DNA of 64,000 bases from Streptomyces thermolilacinus SPC6 (GTDB lineage: Bacteria; Actinomycetota; Actinomycetes; Streptomycetales; Streptomycetaceae): positions 2,953,895-3,017,894 of the forward strand of contig NZ_ASHX02000001.1 of assembly GCF_000478605.2 (NCBI RefSeq). The letters are read 5' to 3'. Position numbers and translations under genes: made by a program. The notes below the pieces were generated by a model. The model ran no database searches, had not been told where the DNA came from, and worked only from the letters and a program-made list of their open reading frames with translations. Shown here piece by piece: positions 62,947-64,000 of this stretch. Position 1 is the stretch's first letter; each line of letters begins with the position of its first letter.

Positions 62947-63244
62947 GATGTTGCAAGTTCATGCCGTGGAGAACGCAACCGATCATTCAGGTACCTGCAT
63001 CGTTCGTTGCATTAGCGGAGTTGTTCGCATCGGCGATGTGTTCACCACTGCCGAAAACTCTCCGAACACAGCGACAACACTGCTCTCCATCGAAAAGATT
63101 GAGCGTTACCGTGAAGTCTTCGTAGACTTCATCGATCCCCCGCACGCGGCCAAGGTTCACTTTTCCGGCCCGGGAACAGGGTCCCTGGAACACGGGGACA
63201 TTCTGATCGCCGCACATTCCGATCCGGACGAGCCGACAGAATGA
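62933..63244 (+). CDS. Candidate immunity protein to the RHS toxin
   Basis: 103 residues. GTG 62933 lies inside the end of the toxin gene and follows GGAGGCG; the overlap is 14 bases. The sequence (HSGTCIVRCISGVVRIGDVF, LLSIEKIERYREVFVDFIDP, SLEHGDILIAAHS) is beta-rich and recalls the second barrel domain of translation GTPases, an idea only. Composition is low in GC like the toxin tip. Position directly after the toxin and small size are the basis for the immunity call; no family recognised. Confidence 0.6.
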   Translation: MADPEMLQVHAVENATDHSGTCIVRCISGVVRIGDVFTTAENSPNTATTLLSIEKIERYREVFVDFIDPPHAAKVHFSGPGTGSLEHGDILIAAHSDPDEPTE

Positions 63245-63963
63245 CGGGCTCTGGCGGAGGTATGCGGGAGCGCCCCGCGCCGACTGAGTTGCCCCCACCA
63301 AGTACCGCTCACGAGCAGACCGCGCGCCACGGACGGCGGACGGTCGTACGGCACGGCACCTTGCGGTCACACGCTGAGGGGATGAGAGCGCTGCGTCTCT
63401 CTTCGGGACCGCGTAGCGGGGCACCTTCGCCCTCGGGGTGCGGGAAGGTGAATTCGACGGCTCGCGGGCCGAGTCGGCGTTCGGACGCGTCCCGCCCGCC
63501 TCGAAGGGAGGCGAACAAACGGTGTACACATGTGAACATCAAGCGAACATGCGTACCAAGCACTACCAGGGAACGATCCAGACCCGATCAGCTGTTGCGA
63601 TTAGGGCGCACATCACACCGGCCAGAAGCAACCGCACCACCCCCGCGCACGTCTCCCCCAAGGGAACGGTCCGTCAGAGTCGCCTCAGAACTCACCCGCA
63701 GGTGAACAGCTTCTGAGCTGGCCGAATGTCGCCATGCACCACGGCAGCGCGGCATGCGCACCCGGACACACCGGCGGACGGCCGGGGCATACGCTCCGGG
63801 ATCGCCCCTCGATCGGCCCCTCCCCCGGCGCGCCCCACCCTCCAGGAGACCCCCTCCAACTGGTCTGGACCACTCGCGCTACGCTGGGCCGTGCAGCCGC
63901 AAACGGCTGTCGTTCACACCCCGGCACCACGACCAGCCGGGGTCAGCACCACAGGAGAGCACC
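63245..63963. other. Low-GC-leaning intergenic region before the last gene
   Basis: 719 bases. Frames on either strand are not convincing: the one at 63241-63705 is Arg/Ser/Pro/Thr-rich without structure. It holds a near-palindrome TGTACACATGTGAACA (63524-63539) followed by GAACATCAAGCGAACATGCG direct repeats, and a DasR-type operator at 63859. Confidence 0.5.
63859..63874. promoter_or_regulatory. DasR-like (dre) operator
   Basis: ACTGGTCTGGACCACT differs from the dre consensus ACTGGTCTAGACCAGT at only two positions. It overlaps the likely -35 region; TACGCT at 63880-63885 could be the -10. It precedes the gene starting at 63964. Confidence 0.75.
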
Positions 63964-64000
63964 ATGGGGAACAAGGTGAGCCGGCTCGGAGACTCCGGGG
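63964..64000 (+). CDS. 5' end of a gene cut by the window edge
   Basis: ATG 63964 follows CAGGAGAGCACC. The visible codons read MGNKVSRLGDSG. Too short to identify. The upstream DasR site suggests control by N-acetylglucosamine-derived signals. Confidence 0.6.
   Translation, partial: MGNKVSRLGDSG

Noticed and set aside
63241..63705. Plus-strand frame overlapping the immunity gene stop by ATGA
   Set aside because: Arg/Ser/Pro/Thr-biased sequence without predicted structure and no ribosome site.

Overview
The window reads as a chromosomal core region of a Streptomyces or a very close relative. The DNA is very GC-rich, GTG starts are frequent, and genes often overlap by ATGA. The content is typical of the genus: mycothiol synthase (mshD), the nitrogen regulator glnR, the nickel regulator nur, the sporulation anti-sigma factor rsiG/amfC, ppk and a pstSCAB phosphate cluster. 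From memory and not checked here, the order rsiG, nur, cysA, glnR, LacI regulator, protease, two-component pair, mshD, ppk, pst, pit, csoR matches the SCO4184-to-SCO4136 stretch of S. coelicolor. No rRNA, tRNA, CRISPR array, insertion sequence or prophage was seen.

Layout. 1-7 kb: a methyltransferase, an exported NlpC/P60 hydrolase, a receiver-PP2C phosphatase and a small reverse-strand cluster (DUF2516, HBHA-like, XRE regulator). 7-13 kb is more accessory: a DUF5710/HNH-like protein, two degraded genes, an ATP-grasp/sulfurtransferase pair, and a TetR regulator divergent from a DrrAB-type exporter with two clear operators between them. 13-21 kb: an Eis-like acetyltransferase, rsiG, dtd, ygfZ-like, nur, a nitrobindin-like protein and a translationally coupled operon of three related membrane-anchored proteins. 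21-29 kb: sulfur genes (DsrE-like; cysA with DUF1416 behind a cysteine-containing leader peptide), an LmeA-like protein, MoaD/ThiS, a hydrolase, then glnR behind a short coupled upstream ORF, and a LacI regulator. 29-38 kb: trypsin-like protease and MprAB-type two-component pair, exported PI-PLC and 5'-nucleotidase, mshD. 38-48 kb is a phosphate block: ppk-CHAD-NUDIX, PHO boxes, pstSCAB, then convergent DUF47-pit. 48-57 kb: csoR with its operator, several envelope and lipoprotein genes, an exported FAD oxidase, PAP2 and a transglycosylase/NlpC protein.

57-63 kb is the most unusual part. It holds an SseB-domain gene, a coupled helical protein and a giant WXG/RHS polymorphic toxin with a probable ADP-ribosyltransferase tip, followed by an overlapping candidate immunity gene. 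A single in-frame TAG splits the toxin gene into two reading frames. Near the right edge an almost perfect DasR-type (dre) operator precedes a gene cut by the window end.

Integration: phosphate supply is handled together by PHO-box-controlled pstSCAB, low-affinity Pit with its DUF47 partner, polyphosphate kinase and exported phosphoesterases. Sulfur-related functions recur (two rhodanese-type proteins, DsrE, MoaD/ThiS, cysteine leader, mycothiol synthase).
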